A program made the position numbers and the translations under genes. Shown in pieces: positions 1-20,285 of a stretch of DNA of 64,000 nucleotides. Below the pieces are notes generated by a model, which saw nothing but the letters and a program-made list of their open reading frames with translations, made no database searches and was not told the origin of the DNA. Position 1 is the first letter of the stretch, and each line of letters begins with the position of its first letter. The stretch is from Aldrovandia affinis (lineage: Eukaryota; Chordata; Actinopteri; Notacanthiformes; Halosauridae). The stretch spans positions 2,738,001-2,802,000 of the forward strand of contig JAINUG010000014.1 of the NCBI GenBank assembly GCA_029706075.1, read 5' to 3'.

Positions 1-2600
1 TCCTCTATCTGTCCTCCTCTCACTCTTTCCCCTCCTCCCCCTCTCCCCATCTCATCCATACAGCCAAGCTACTGCTTCAATGGGAGATGCAGGGAGGATC
101 AGAGACTTGTCTGGTCTGTGTTCGGTGTACAGCTGGCAGCAGTGTCCTGCAGACCAAGGCGAAAGGCTGGCACAGCGCTTGCTCTCATCTGGCAGTCTCC
201 CCGTTTAACGCTCCCTAACTCCTCACCTCATAGTTTTGAGTTGTTGTACTTCTGGGCATACTGCTTGCCTGCACTGTAAGCTCCTCTCACTAGAAAGAGC
301 CGTGAAAGCAGACCCAAACGGCACAACAAAGGGACAATCACCAGGTTAAGACCTTTGGAATCTGAGTATGGCCTTTTGGACTGACAGTGACATTCTAACA
401 ATTGAAATATTAGCCTAATTACAGACCTGTTAAGCAATTCAGCCTGCAATATGATGAGCATTTGTGCTGGGATGGGGTTCTTGCTAAACCATTTCTGTTG
501 CCTGGCAGGTTGTACGTGCTACGCTACACTAATCTGGCACAGGTACAATGGTACTTAGAAGTACTATTAGTACCTAGAAGTAATAATTTGGCCTTCTCGC
601 TTCATTAGCACCCCACTACACAATCAGCCAAGTAGTGAAACTGGTTTTTAGATTATTTTTTTAAACACAGACACATACACACCACCGACACGCACCCACA
701 CCCTCCACACCCCACACACCCAAATACATTCAGGACACACTGCCTGCTGTATCACTCACACAGGCACAATGTTACAATGCACAACACAGCATAATCAATA
801 GTTGTTGCACATTTACATCAGCAGTTTTGCCAAGCCTCCTCTTCTCTTCTTTCTTTTAAAATGTTTGCCCCGACCTTGTGAGGTACGGGATAAGGACCCA
901 GATGCAGACCAGGATCAGGCAGAAAGGAACGTTTAATTCAGGCAGGGATCAAAACCAGTAGACAGAGTAGCGAAGACACAAAATCGAAATCCAAGAGAGT
1001 AGTCAAAAAACTATCCAAAAAGTCAAAAACCAAGAAATCAGAAAAGGCAAACAAAACAGAATCGGCAGGCAAACTCGAAGTGAAATGGAAAGGGTGTCTC
1101 GGGAAAATGCAACAGACTCTGGCTTACTGATAATCGGCACAGGGAATGAGGATCAACGTTCTGACAAAGAGTGAATGTAAACACGGAACTTAAATACAAG
1201 CAGGGAAGGGAAACACAATAGGAATCAGGTGTGACTGGGAGGAGAGAAGGGCAGGAACACAGGTGAGAACGATAGGATTCACTAATGCAATAATGAGGGG
1301 AAACGAAAGACACGGACTGGGAATCACATAGACACATTGACAATATACGACCTGGAAGAGCAGGCAGACACTTGCACAGTTCGAAGGGGGGGAACGCATA
1401 GAGAGAATCTGCGTGCAGATAAAGCGAAACGTGAGAAGCGTACAGGGATAGGACAACGAGAGAGAGAATGATAGCGATAGATAGAAGCGTGAGATAATTA
1501 GTAATTAGTAATGTTAGTAACTTAAACTAAATCCCTAATATTAGTAAGTTAGTACTATATATATCTAACTAATATATACAAAGTGTTTGAGAAAGAAAGA
1601 AGGAAGTAAACGAGATAAGAAACCCAAGATAGAAAAACAGTAAAGTTGAAATCCCCGAAGTGCATGACAAAGACAAGGAGTGGATCTCGAACAACAAGGA
1701 ACACAGACAGGACGGGGAACAGAACGTGAATGAAACGTGAATGATTAGAATAATATATAAACAAAGTACAAAAACAAACCGAACAGACATAGCAAAACAT
1801 AACAGACCTGCCCCCAACCCAGGTGACATTTACACCGATTGGCAGATTGTAAGCCTCGTGGAGGGGTTTGCCCCGTTCCCTCTCCTTCAGTGTCACCGTG
1901 CCGCCGGCAGGACGGTGATTCATATTTTCAGGGTACTCTTGGCAGACTGAGCGCCGAGCCCTCACAGTTATCCACCCGCTCATTCACCCTGCGGCTGTCA
2001 GCCAGCACGCATTCACACTACATTCCTATTCTGCCTGCCTCACTAACGGCGCAATTTCAACGCCCACGCGCCGTAACGTGGCTCGCCAAGAGCCAGGGCC
2101 GTGCGGACGTAGAACCGCAGTTGTGTATTTCTCATATTAATTTCTGTCCCCTTCCACAGCTCGCCGATGCATAAATGTTAGCACTGGCGAACTGCAGTGC
2201 AGTGTCTGTCAACTGCTGGGGGAGATCGATTTGTAATAGCCGGCTGTAATGCATGAGCCACCCTTGTGTGCGTGCGTCATTGCCAATATCTTCCCTTCCT
2301 TGGACATATCACCACAACGAAAACCAGTGCCTCAGCTAGACGTGGCACCCGAGAACTGAGGCACCGCTAAATCAGCGCCCCTTCTGGGTCATCAAAACCA
2401 ACGCCTCGACGAAGGGCTTCGCGGCTGGAAGGATGCAGGTGGAGCGCGTGCGATCGGGCAGACGTGAAACAGGAAGGAGGAGCGGGTCCGGCCGCGTACA
2501 CGGCTCTGGGTTTAGCGCACGATCTCGCCCCACCCAACGGGCAGAAGATCTGCACAGAACGGCGAAACGTTGTCGTTTAGTCCGTTAATCTAGAGATTAA
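1..2600. other. Left-edge non-coding segment, mostly unassigned
   Basis: No convincing complete gene is visible. A pyrimidine tract ending in CATACAG near position 62 is followed by a short open stretch that resembles part of an ADAM cysteine-rich exon (reported as a finding). From about 880 to 1500 there is purine-rich DNA of the kind seen in dispersed fish repeats, with AGGCAGGGATC and GGAACACAGGTGAGA motifs. I could not define its ends. A minus-strand open frame at 1840-1960 looks protein-like over about 30 residues but matches nothing I recognise. Short AT-rich tracts occur at 1490-1580. Confidence 0.4.
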
Positions 2601-3104
2601 CACAGGAAAAGGGAAGGGCGGTGGGCAGTCAGGGGACGGTCTTGGTGCTCGCAAATCTGTGTGTGAGCGGTGGCAGGTGAGCCACCATCAGTGGAGCCAG
2701 AAAACCCTCACATTTCATCTGATAATGTTCCTTGTCCTGTTGTTAACACGGCTGCCAACTTTAGCAAGGCAGGGTCAATTCATCAGCATCTGATTTCTTT
2801 TGAATTATTTCCGTCTGCTGTGGTAGCGTTGGCGACGAGCGTTTAATCATAACGCTGACGTCAGATCAAAGAAAAAAGAGATTGGGTTTTGAAATAATAA
2901 CTCATTTTTTATTTTCCTGGTACAACTAAAATGATTTAATGAGACTGTACCCAGGCATAGCTACATCAGACATCGAGTAAAAGGGAGGTTGATCCTTATT
3001 TAAATTGGTAGCCTTAATTATCGTGCAAATAACATTGGGACAGGATATTCAGCAAATTGAGGTTCTCAGCCGTTTATAATCATCGATTGCTAGCAGGCGC
3101 TGCG

Positions 3105-3615
3105 TGTGTGAGTGAGTGTGCATGTGTGTGTATGTGTGCATGTGCGTGCATGTGTATGTAAACGCATGATGGTGTGTTCATGTGTGTGCACGTGCATGCA
3201 TGTGCACATATGTGTGTGTGTGCACGTACGTGCATGCGTATGTACATGTATGCCTGTGTGTTCATGTGTGTGCATGTGCACATATGTGTGTGTGTGTGTG
3301 TGTGCATGTGCACATATGTGTGTGTGTGCATGTGCGCACGTACATGCATGCGTATGTACATGTATGCCTGTGTGTTCATGTGTGTGTACGTGTGCGCATG
3401 TGCACATGTGTGTGTGTATGTGCACATGCGTGCATGTGTATGTACATGTATGCTTGCGTGTTCATGCGTGTGTACGTGTGTGCATGTGCACATATGTGTG
3501 TGTGTGTGTGTGTGTGTGCATGTGCGCACATACATGCATGTGTATGCACATGCATGCCTGTGTATTCATGTGTGTGTATGTGCGTGCAGGCGTGCACATG
3601 CATACATGGCCACGC
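3105..3615. repeat. GT/GCATGT compound minisatellite (about 510 bp)
   Basis: Alternating purine-pyrimidine DNA built from GTGTGTGCATGTGCACATATG-like units about 100-115 bp apart. The longer period contains GTACATGTATGCCTGTGTGTTCATG, split here by variation into several copies. Long open frames on both strands are translations of this repeat (Cys-Val on plus, His-Thr on minus) and are not genes. Such DNA can adopt Z-form and is often length-polymorphic; that is general knowledge, not shown here. Confidence 0.9.
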
Positions 3616-4299
3616 GTGCATGTGGGAATGAGACAGTTTCATTATAGGACACAGAGAGGGAGCTCAGGCCTGATTTGGCCAGTTGTTTGAGTATGTGAGA
3701 TAGTGACCATCACTGTGTATTCTGTAAGCACTGTTCTAGACACTGAGGTTAGTTCAGTTTCAATTTTACAGTTTGAGTTTACACAGGAGACACATACAGT
3801 ACACTGTATCTCTTCCATCGTTCGTAAAAAAAGAAAAAGGAAAGGAAAGCAGATCAAGGGTCCAGATATCTGTGGAAATCTGATATAATGTTGTTTTTCT
3901 GTTTTCTCCAAATTTGGTGGCCAATCCCCTCTATTGATTCAACTACGTGTGAACTGATTCAACTGTGCGCTGTTATGTCTCTGTGCTTTAACAGACCAAG
4001 GGTGAACATTATTTTCTCAAGGTGCTCTAAAAACTCTCTTTCTTGTGCGCTCACCCTCTCACCCACTAGTGCTCACGATATTTGACCTCACCACGAACAC
4101 CAAAAACTTAAGTGGAGATTCACAAAAAAATGTCTCTGCAGAGTATACATTTGAAAAATAAAAATCCCATGGAGGTTTTGTCGGCCGTTCTGAGGGCGAG
4201 CTGTCAAACCAAATGCTTTTCCTGGGTTTACCGCCGACAAACAGCCACCGCGGGTGCTGCGCCACAGGCCTGATAACAGCTATAGGCCTACCACACATA

Positions 4300-6207
4300 G
4301 GGCCCTATTTTTGTGCCGGCGCTAAACGGCGTTATGCCCTAGCGCAGGCGAATTGCCAGTTTTGTCTGTCGCAAACTGAATATTTCCCGTCTCCGCCAAG
4401 TTTGGCAATTTCGTGGTGCGCAGTGAAGGGGTTTGCGCGACTATGGGTTGGGCAGCGCAATAGGGGGTGTGACAATGAAAACAGTCGGGCGCTATGCAAA
4501 TTTGGTGCCAAATAATGAGTTTGCATTAACGTCCAACTAGACGTCCAACTGTTAAATAAATATATGTTTGTATGCACATTGTTTTTCTTATGTGAAAGGT
4601 TTTATTCTTTCCATTTGCACGACAGAAAATTTAGTACATAATTGGACGCCAAAGGCGATATCGTGAGCTATATCCTGGGTTTGGTAGCCGGTGTTGGCCA
4701 GACGGCTATCAGTTCTGCTGTACATGCAGTTTCTTCTGCATGACAAACATAAATGAAACAGACCTAGTTGCAGTTTTGTTTTGAGTTTGTTTCCTTAACA
4801 TGTAAATTAATCCAACCGCAGTTGTAAAAGAGGTTGGATTAACTTAAAAAATACATGTGGGTGTGATGGGGGTTTGGTTTCATAATGGCCAATCAGAACA
4901 CCTATTTTCTATCCCTTTAAATACTAGTGCGCTAACGCTATAGCAAATTGGCAATTTCCTGACATGACAGTTTTGCGCAGCTGCGCCAGGAGCGCTTCTC
5001 AAAAGAGGAGAGCGAGGAGGTGCGGAAAAGTTGGCTTGCGAATCAGAGGGGGAAAACAAGGCGCACATTAATTTGTTATTTTCATGGTTTGAGTTTATAT
5101 TTTGAGACCTACATTGTTAAAAGAAAGTGTTTTATTTTACCATCTATTTTTTCCTTATTTGTAGGCTTTCCAACTTAAAAAAACAACGTTTATTTTCTTC
5201 TAACTTAATGTAATTGTTAAATGGAAAGCAATAAATAACAAACTCACAACTGCAACTAGGTCTGTTTCATTTATGTTCGTCATACAGGAGGCCTACATGT
5301 GTCACCCGGGAGTGTGCATCACAAACCACCTGGATATTAATGGAGTGGACCCCCTTCCGATTCACATAAATGATACCGTGATCAGATGCACATGTGTACA
5401 GACCCCAGGGAATCCACATTGCGTATAAAAATCCTGTTTAGTTCTCTGCTGGCTGTCGGGTGTAGGGAAAGTAATAAACTAATTTGCATGTTGGACAAGA
5501 CTGGAAGTACATGTACAGCCGAACATGTACAGCCGAACTGATAGCCGTCGGGCAAACACCGGCTACCAAACCCAGGGTATCGCTCACGGTATCGCCTTCG
5601 CATATCGCCTATCGCATTTTCTGTAGTGCAAATGGAAAGAATAAAACCCTTTCACATAAGAAAAACAATGTGCATACAAACATATATTTATTTAACAGGT
5701 GTATCTTACTGAACGGTAGCGATGGATGGCCTGCTGGCTTCAGTCTTTCATGTCCGTGCATTGAATAACCACAAGCTGTGGTGAAATAGTTTTTAGCTTA
5801 ATTGATTACACTTGCAAGTTACCCATGGATTGGACGATTTGCCTCAACGTGGGGGGAAATTCACAATATTCACAAAACATTCTCATGTGATTTCAGATAA
5901 CCTTATGTTCATATGTGTGCATCAATAAAGTCACCAAATTGCACAGAGCGCCAGCATTTGTGCTAAGAGGTGGTCTAGTTGGACGTTAACGCAAACGCAT
6001 TATTTGACACCAAACTTGCATAGCGCTGACTGTTTTCATAGTCACACCCCCTATTGCGCTGCCCAGCCCATAGTCGCGCAAACATCTTCATTGCGTACCA
6101 CAAAATTGCCAAATTGATGGGAAATATTCAGTTTGCAACAGACGAAACTGGCAATTCGCCTGCACTAGGGCATAACGCTGCTTAGCGCCGGCATGAAAAT
6201 AGGGCCC
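4300..6207. mobile_element. Long foldback DNA transposon, PIF/Harbinger-like, non-autonomous
   Basis: The segment starts GGGCCCTATTTT and ends AAAATAGGGCCC. About 245 bp at the left end (4300-4545) reappears in reverse complement at about 5970-6207, including the GTCCAACTAG, GCGCTATGCAAATT and GCGCAATAGGGGGTGTGAC motifs. Further inverted blocks continue inward: 4555-4740 against 5505-5705, and the GACCTAGTTGCAGTT stretch near 4762 against 5265. The right arm is interrupted by about 255 unmatched bases at roughly 5705-5965. No transposase frame is visible. The GGGCCCTATTTT end is typical of Harbinger-like elements of fish from memory. Flanking triplets are ATA and AGA, so an exact three-base target duplication is not preserved. 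Confidence 0.75.
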
Positions 6208-9200
6208 AGACACACCCCAGGTGGCATTCGGGTCAGGCTGCATAGTCAGGTCTTTCGTTGCAGCTTGCGCCTACTAAAAGGTTTCCCTGGCGCTCTGACC
6301 ATCAAGTCTGTCATCTGGACCCCCACAAACAGAAGCGAACAAAGCCCGTTTGCAACTTCTCCACCAAAGGGAAAGAGCTGGGAACACAAAAGACACTTTC
6401 TTGGCGACAGGCCATGGTAACAGATACCTGCACAGGGGGAACAAAGGGGAGCGGAGAGCACAGCGGTAGGCTGTTTCTTACCACGGCGGTTTCACTGACG
6501 GCACGGCTATGGCAGAAACAGTTGAGGTGTTAGCACAGTGGCAGTAGGGCTGAAGGCTTTAGCAGAGAGGACTGTAAAAACATTGTTTGCCTCGAGGGCA
6601 GAACCGCCACACTGTTTGGAACTGGCTAACCGGCGTGCAGAAACGTGTGGGCCAAGCGAGAAGAAAAAAGTGATCATCGAAATTTGCCTTGAACACATCT
6701 GTATTTTAAAGGTGCTTCCTGTTAAAAGGTGCAACGTTCACATGGTAATGGAGGGCCATTATTACACTCCCGGAACTGGAGAGGGAGGTCAACCTGGTTC
6801 GAGACAACGACGGGTGGAATCTGGTGGCGTTTGCCCGGCTGGAACAAGACTCAGAAAATGAGGCCCTCCGGGACAAGGGTCGAGTAGCCCAGCATCAGGA
6901 CCAGGGTTGAGTTGCTACGCAACATGCTGAGGGCCTTCAGGTGCACAGCTCGGTATTACACTCAAAGATGACATCTTAAAAGGCCCCTCGATCGCATTCC
7001 CAGTGGCTGCAGCGCGAGGCCCTGCTGCATGGCAATAATTTGATCCCTCCCCCTGGTCGTCTGTAAGGGTTCGCAGTGCGCTCTGTTGACTCCGTTTCTG
7101 CCAGGTCAGCAGATGTGGAATATCTCACTGTTCACCGAGTCCAAACGCCCTTGAGGGATTAAAAGCCTTATCGCCAGGAGGCCTGGCTGACCGCCTGTAG
7201 GAACGACCACACCTATCACCTGGCAGAGAGGACCAGGCCCACGGGGAGGTGAGGGGGGAGTTGCACTCACATTTTCACATGTAATTCATAAAAAAGATGG
7301 GAAATTTATTTTGTTTCATTCAGCATACTTTTGGCACACCGCTAACCATCACTTCCGGGTTATGCGCGCTCATTTGTAGAAGCATGTTTCCAATCAAATC
7401 TTGAATATTTCACTTTCATACCACATTGGGGAGACCAACTAGCTAACGTGGACACAGTTCGTCTGTAAATCGACCAAGACCACCTCTCCCTAGAGGTCTC
7501 GGCTTGGTTTGTTTGATCCACATTTCCGGTGCGATTACGTCACCGTTTTGTTTCACATACAGATCCAAAGGAACTGAACCAGACTGAACAAACCGTAGGT
7601 GCTGAAGGCCCCTGAGGCTGGTTGGAACTGTGATACGGATGCTGCTCTCATTTTCATTTTGAGAGATAACATCGCCTAACCGGGTTAAAACTAATTCTGT
7701 AGCCTTCATGCAAATGAATTAGACACTGCTCTAGTGCCGGTCTCTCTCGTTGCGTGAGAGTAAAGCGGTTATACAATATATGACTATTGCACAAGAGAAC
7801 AGACTGAGGTCGACCCTGATGATTCAATACCATAAAACAGTGTTTCGGGTCAGACAGTACAAACTTCTGGCTGGATATATCCAAACCAGTCACTTTAAAT
7901 AGACCCCCCCACCCGGCATTTGGGGTGAACAATTTCAACATCACTGCCAGACCTGTGCTGAGTGAATACTTATTCCTAGGCCCCTTGCAAACAGCAGTAG
8001 TGGGGCCCCTGATCCAATGCTTCTCCCACTCACCATAAAAAAAACACAACCAAATGCTGGGTAAATTTGTGTGTCATTAAAATAAATCGAAATGTCTGCC
8101 CGCCACAGCAAAACGCAAGCCAAAAGCACCACAAACGTGAAAATAAGTAAATTTTGCACCCCCTACAAACTGCCAGGTTTGATGCCCCTTAAAACTGCCA
8201 GGTTTGGTCCCTCCTTAAAACGGCCACTCCCTGTTCCTGTAGATAAAAGCGAGGAGAAAGGAAGTGAGGCACTCCCCCAAGGGTGACCTCTGTCAGAGCA
8301 TAGCATGGCTTCACTGCTGAGGCACCTGTATCCACCCAGGTGTGTCTCACAGTCCCGCAGGAAGATCTGACACAAGGGTCAATGCACAGAGGGTACATTC
8401 ATCCGGTGTCATCCTCTCACATACTGTATTTCTCGATGGAGCTGAGATTTCGTTTAGATTGATTGTTTGTTTTGATGCTGCTTTTACTTTGGTTGTTTGC
8501 TTGCTTGTGGACTGCTGTCGCAGTCATGGGCAGCCAGGACAACTTCATTTTCATCCAAATATGGGCGATGGCGTTGGCGGGCAAAGGTAATGCTTGCGTT
8601 TCTGCCTACCTCAGTGGGTATTTATCAGCAAACCAGACACAGTGATTACATCACTGGCCTGGTACAGGGTACTAAAGGGTGTTTTTCCTTCTGCCTTTTC
8701 TATCAAATTCACACAATGGAGGGAGAAGAGGCGTCCTATTGTGCAATGCCAAGATATTCACCGTTTTACCAAAAAGAAGTGACAAAACACCTACAAACGA
8801 ACATGTCACATCACACGTGGTATTGCCTAATTCCCTCAAACATTGTGAAACTTAAGCAATTGAACAATTCCCCGAGAAGCAGGCCTACTGTACACATTGT
8901 GAAACTGAAGCAATTTAACCATTTCTGATAAGTACGCCTACTGTACTAAAGACAGATCAAAGTTCCATGCTGGTAGAAAAGCATGTTTAGCATGCTTGGC
9001 GGTATTCGGGAACCGATTCCTAGTGTTGCAAGATGTTTCCCCTCATACAAAAAAAATGGGTCCGTCTTCTTTACTTCCCCCAAAAAATGAATGCCCGTTT
9101 CGCATGTAAGCATGTTAGGCATAAACTGTGGATACACGAGTGTTTCATGTTTCAGGTTTCAAGCAGAGCGCATACGCTTGCTGTGTCGGCGATTTATATA

Positions 9201-9476
9201 GATGTAACGTTAGATCAAGTCCTTGAACTGACCTAAAACACCACTATTTCGCTTTGAGCTAAATCGGGATTTGCCTGCACTGCACGCAGACGTATTGGGG
9301 AGCTATTAAACAGCTAACAGGCAAGCAGCTAATACTATTGATAGACAAGTACAAAACATGCACGGCCAACATGCATTTTCTACAGAACCTAGTCTATGAA
9401 TAATGTTCGCTATTACCCCAAATGTAAGTTACTGTGCCGTTTATTAATTCAATGCAAACATCAGGCTGGGGGTTAC
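6208..9476. other. Non-coding stretch downstream of nvd exon 1
   Basis: If the desaturase gene continues to the left, this is its first intron. I searched the minus strand for Rieske-type CPHLG and CxxHGW coding and did not see it. Two minus-strand open frames (7443-7709 and 7654-8049) lack splice context and any family resemblance. A direct duplication of about 55 bp with the core ACATTGTGAAACT occurs at 8840 and 8895. Nothing else is identifiable. Confidence 0.5.
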
Positions 9477-9910
9477 CTACCAAGTAATGTGACATTCTTG
9501 ACGTCGCCCCGATCCAGCATGTGTGAGTCCAGTACTCGATACCAGCCGTTCGGGTAGACCGGCGGCAGCTCGCCGGTCTTCCGTCGCCTACGCACTTCAT
9601 TCGCAGCTTGGGCTCGCGAACGGCCGTCCTCCGCGATGTAGCCCACCTCATCGGCGGTCCGGAGCAGCTCCAGCGGAGCGAATATCAGCCGGTACAGCCA
9701 GCCCAGGGCGAGCAAGGACACCCCGGCGAGGATGCAGGCAGCAGCTCGGGCTGGCGCACCTGCCAGTCCCGCTTTCCTCCACAGCTCCGGGTACACAGCG
9801 CCAATGAACATGTCGGAAGTGTCCCGCACGTCCAGCACAAGTCCCATGGCCAGACAGATCACCATCACCGCGATCACCTTGACGAAGATCGAGAGGCTGC
9901 ACAGCTCCAT
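9477..9910 (-). CDS. nvd: Cholesterol 7-desaturase (Neverland-like), first coding exon only
   Basis: The ATG at 9910-9908 (context GGGATGG) opens a frame of about 144 residues. It ends at a splice donor AG|GTAACC (exon end 9477, phase 2). Two hydrophobic segments are visible: residues about 7-27 ([20 protein letters not shown]) and about 55-80. They are followed by a basic stretch and [20 protein letters not shown]. The last motif is the recognisable N-terminal signature of Neverland/DAF-36 proteins, membrane-anchored Rieske oxygenases that convert cholesterol to 7-dehydrocholesterol. The Rieske and non-heme iron domains lie in later exons and are not in the 9.4 kb to the left. Either intron 1 is longer than that, or the gene is truncated. 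The exon is GC-rich, typical of a first exon. Upstream sequence to about 10050 is the presumed promoter. Confidence 0.75.
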
Positions 9911-11367
9911 CCCGGTGTCGCAGGCTGAGTGACCACAAACGCTGTTCCTCCAGAAAGGTGTTCGGAACTACACCGAGTAAGGTAAACGGAAACCGCTCAT
10001 GCTCCCGCGTCTCCGCGTGTAGTGTATGGATGGAGATTGTATTGTTATATCTGTTGTTCTGTTTCGTTAGTTACCTGTGTGGGGATTGTTTCCGAAGTCC
10101 ATTGGGGACAGAAAACTCTCCAATCACCCTGGAAACAAGACGTGACATGGTCCCGTCGAGCATTCATAGCCACTCCCACAGGCAGGGCTGATGAAAGTCA
10201 CACGGTATAGTGAAGTGCAGAGAGATAGTCTCGAAACAACTCCAAAAACAAAGCCCACCTTTCAACAATATGTTTCCATCGCGTGATATCCAACGCGAAT
10301 ATTATTTCCAGAAACAATATTTTTCAAATTCAGGGTTGACGAATAAATTATAACCCAACTGGATATGCGAATTAAATTAACAGGAAACTGTACAGGGGTG
10401 ATTACAAAATTCAGTAGTTCATTACAGTAGTTTCTTAACATAACGTACATAACGTAGCATAAGCCTTTTGGTTCTCTTGTTTAAAGTTGACTCAAGGCAT
10501 TTAGCTTCACGCAGTTTATAAATGTATGTTTAGGACACTTTCACTTTAACTGCTACTTTCAACTGCGTGAAGAGGAACAAGACCAATAATGACAACTGAC
10601 CTACAACAACTGACGTGAGTTTACATATCAGCTCGAGTCGATTTGATAGATTAATGATTGTCCATCTTCCAAAAAGGTGAATTTTTAAGCTTTTCATTTG
10701 AGACCTTTTTTAATGTCGCACACCAACAGCAAAGGTATCAATATCGGCTTATTTTCCTATTCATATAGATGGGCCAGACTTTTACTACACCCCACATGCT
10801 TTATTGAGTTAAATATTTGCACAAAGTGAAAGTTATAAGAACGGCTACCGTATGTCATTTAGGACACTATAATTGTAATAATTCTTATATAATATTATTA
10901 ATGTTATCAATAATAATGATGTAATAATTATAACAACAATAACATCCGTGCTATATCCTAATTACAATTAAACACTATAAACATAATATGCAATTATTGA
11001 ATAACATTTGATAAGTTACATCCCAGGTTTGAATTATGAAAGGACAGGATTTATGAATACATGCAACAGAGCTTTCAGACACAATGTTTTTAAAATGGTT
11101 TATTAACTTTTTAAACAGTTTTTTATGAGTATCTATAGTTGCTTTCATTCTGTAATTGTGTTTTGTATTTTCTATTTTGCTGTATCAAGTGTACTTTTTC
11201 GAATGTATTCATGCATGTATTTTGTTTTGTTTGTTTTTATTTTTTTGTAGTTTATTGGGGACAGGTGTTGGATATTAGCCTTTGGCCATAAACACTTACT
11301 GCAATGCAATGGGTTTTTTAACATTGTAACAATGCTTGTAACAATGCCTGTGCTACCCTGACAAATA

Positions 11368-11414
<47 letters not shown>

Positions 11415-11975
11415 TATACATTTATTTATATTCAATACCTGGCATTACCCTATGCTATATTTAGTGAAGCAACAAATATATCTTCTTTTTAGATAGTAAT
11501 AACCTTTTGTGGAGGACGTCGGTCTCGGCCACATGGGAGTGGCATGGTTGTCTGTGTCTTTACATGTTGTGGAGGCTTTGCGGGGGCAGGTTTGGCACTC
11601 TCACAGGGTGTGAGAGTAAACCGTGGCCCAGAAGGTTGATCCAAAGGCCATAATTGGTTTAACCAGGAAAATTCAGTGGCATGGTATCCCCTACTGACTA
11701 TAAATTTGGACTAAAAGCCTGGCGTATTCTTCTCCCATTGTACATGTGTTACAAGGCAGGTAACATAAAGCATTCAACTGCGTTCACAACATGAATTCAG
11801 CTTTCACATGTTTAGGATTCAAGTCTAGCTGCTCGGCCAATTAAAGCATTGTGAGATTTTCTGATTATGAGAATTAATAGATTACGTTTGTGCATTTCTG
11901 ATCAACCGGGGGTCACACTGGTTGGGTGAAAAGATGATGTTCCATCAGGCTTTGAGAAGGTTCAGGTGAAGATGC
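9911..11975. other. Intergenic: nvd 5' flank and CEL 3' flank
   Basis: The first 150 bases are moderately GC-rich and likely hold the nvd promoter. No TATA box was fixed. Most of 10250-11500 is AT-rich and without genes. The stretch 11500-11975 lies directly 3' of the CEL stop codon (CEL runs on the minus strand). I could not identify a canonical AATAAA for CEL close to the stop. Confidence 0.5.
11373..11419. repeat. (AT)n microsatellite
   Basis: Uninterrupted AT dinucleotides with one break (ATAATA) near 11407, lying between nvd and the CEL 3' end. Confidence 0.95.
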
Positions 11976-19572
<7,597 letters not shown>

Positions 19573-20285
19573 CTACACACAGACACACGGGCACCTGGGA
19601 GAGTCAGCGTATGCATAATGGTGAAGAAGTCACACTGCTAAAGTGTACAGTAACACTAGGGTGGGCCATTTCAGCCCTGAATATCAGTTGTGCCTTCTGC
19701 GTGGAAAAATAAATGAATGAAAGAACGAACAATAAAAAATCTTTAATTAGATTGATGAAACTCATAAAACCTTCTCTAGGTTGTGTTTTTTTTTAAAACA
19801 TTTAGTCCTGTGCTTTCCACCAGTGGAAACGCAGAGGGAAATCTGGGGGGAAAGTTGTTCTCCGGCGCAATCATCAATCTTTTGTTTCTTGAAGATACAG
19901 TATAGGCAGCTATGTAAGTGAACTGCCAACCATGTAAAATTTGTTCAAAGAAATCCTGTACTTTAACTTTAAAGTGGCAAAGGAGGAAAATGCTGATACA
20001 TTGATAAAAAACCAATCGGTTGCACCCATAAACTGATTTAAAAAGTCACCTAATCCAACCTAAACTGTTGTGCAAGTTGAAACTAATGTAGCCTCTTTTT
20101 TTGCCCATATTGTATTTCCACTTTACTGTACCGTTGCTGTGGCGGCCTCTAGTGGTAGCACAAACTGCATTACACCTCCAGGCGCGATAATTTTCTGGTT
20201 TTATTTTTATAATTTTAATGCAAATATCACAATGTCTTTTTTTAAGTAAAAAAACTAATAGGATTATTTCCTTGAATCAGACCCA
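19573..20285. other. Intergenic or CEL intron 1
   Basis: CEL exon 1 must lie upstream on the minus strand, here or further right, but no short ATG-hydrophobic-donor exon could be recognised. The segment is AT-rich with no other structure seen. Confidence 0.4.

Noticed and set aside
1555..1983. Minus-strand 142-codon frame as an nvd exon
   Set aside because: It contains no Rieske motif or other Neverland feature; only about 30 residues look protein-like and the rest is low-complexity hydrophobic translation.
3080..3690. Overlapping long open frames on both strands
   Set aside because: They are Cys-Val/His-Thr translations of the GT/GCATGT minisatellite, open in all frames because the repeat lacks stop codons.
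7443..8159. Minus-strand open frames as further nvd exons
   Set aside because: No CPHLG, CxxHGW or iron-ligand motif, and no phase-compatible acceptor to follow the exon 1 donor.
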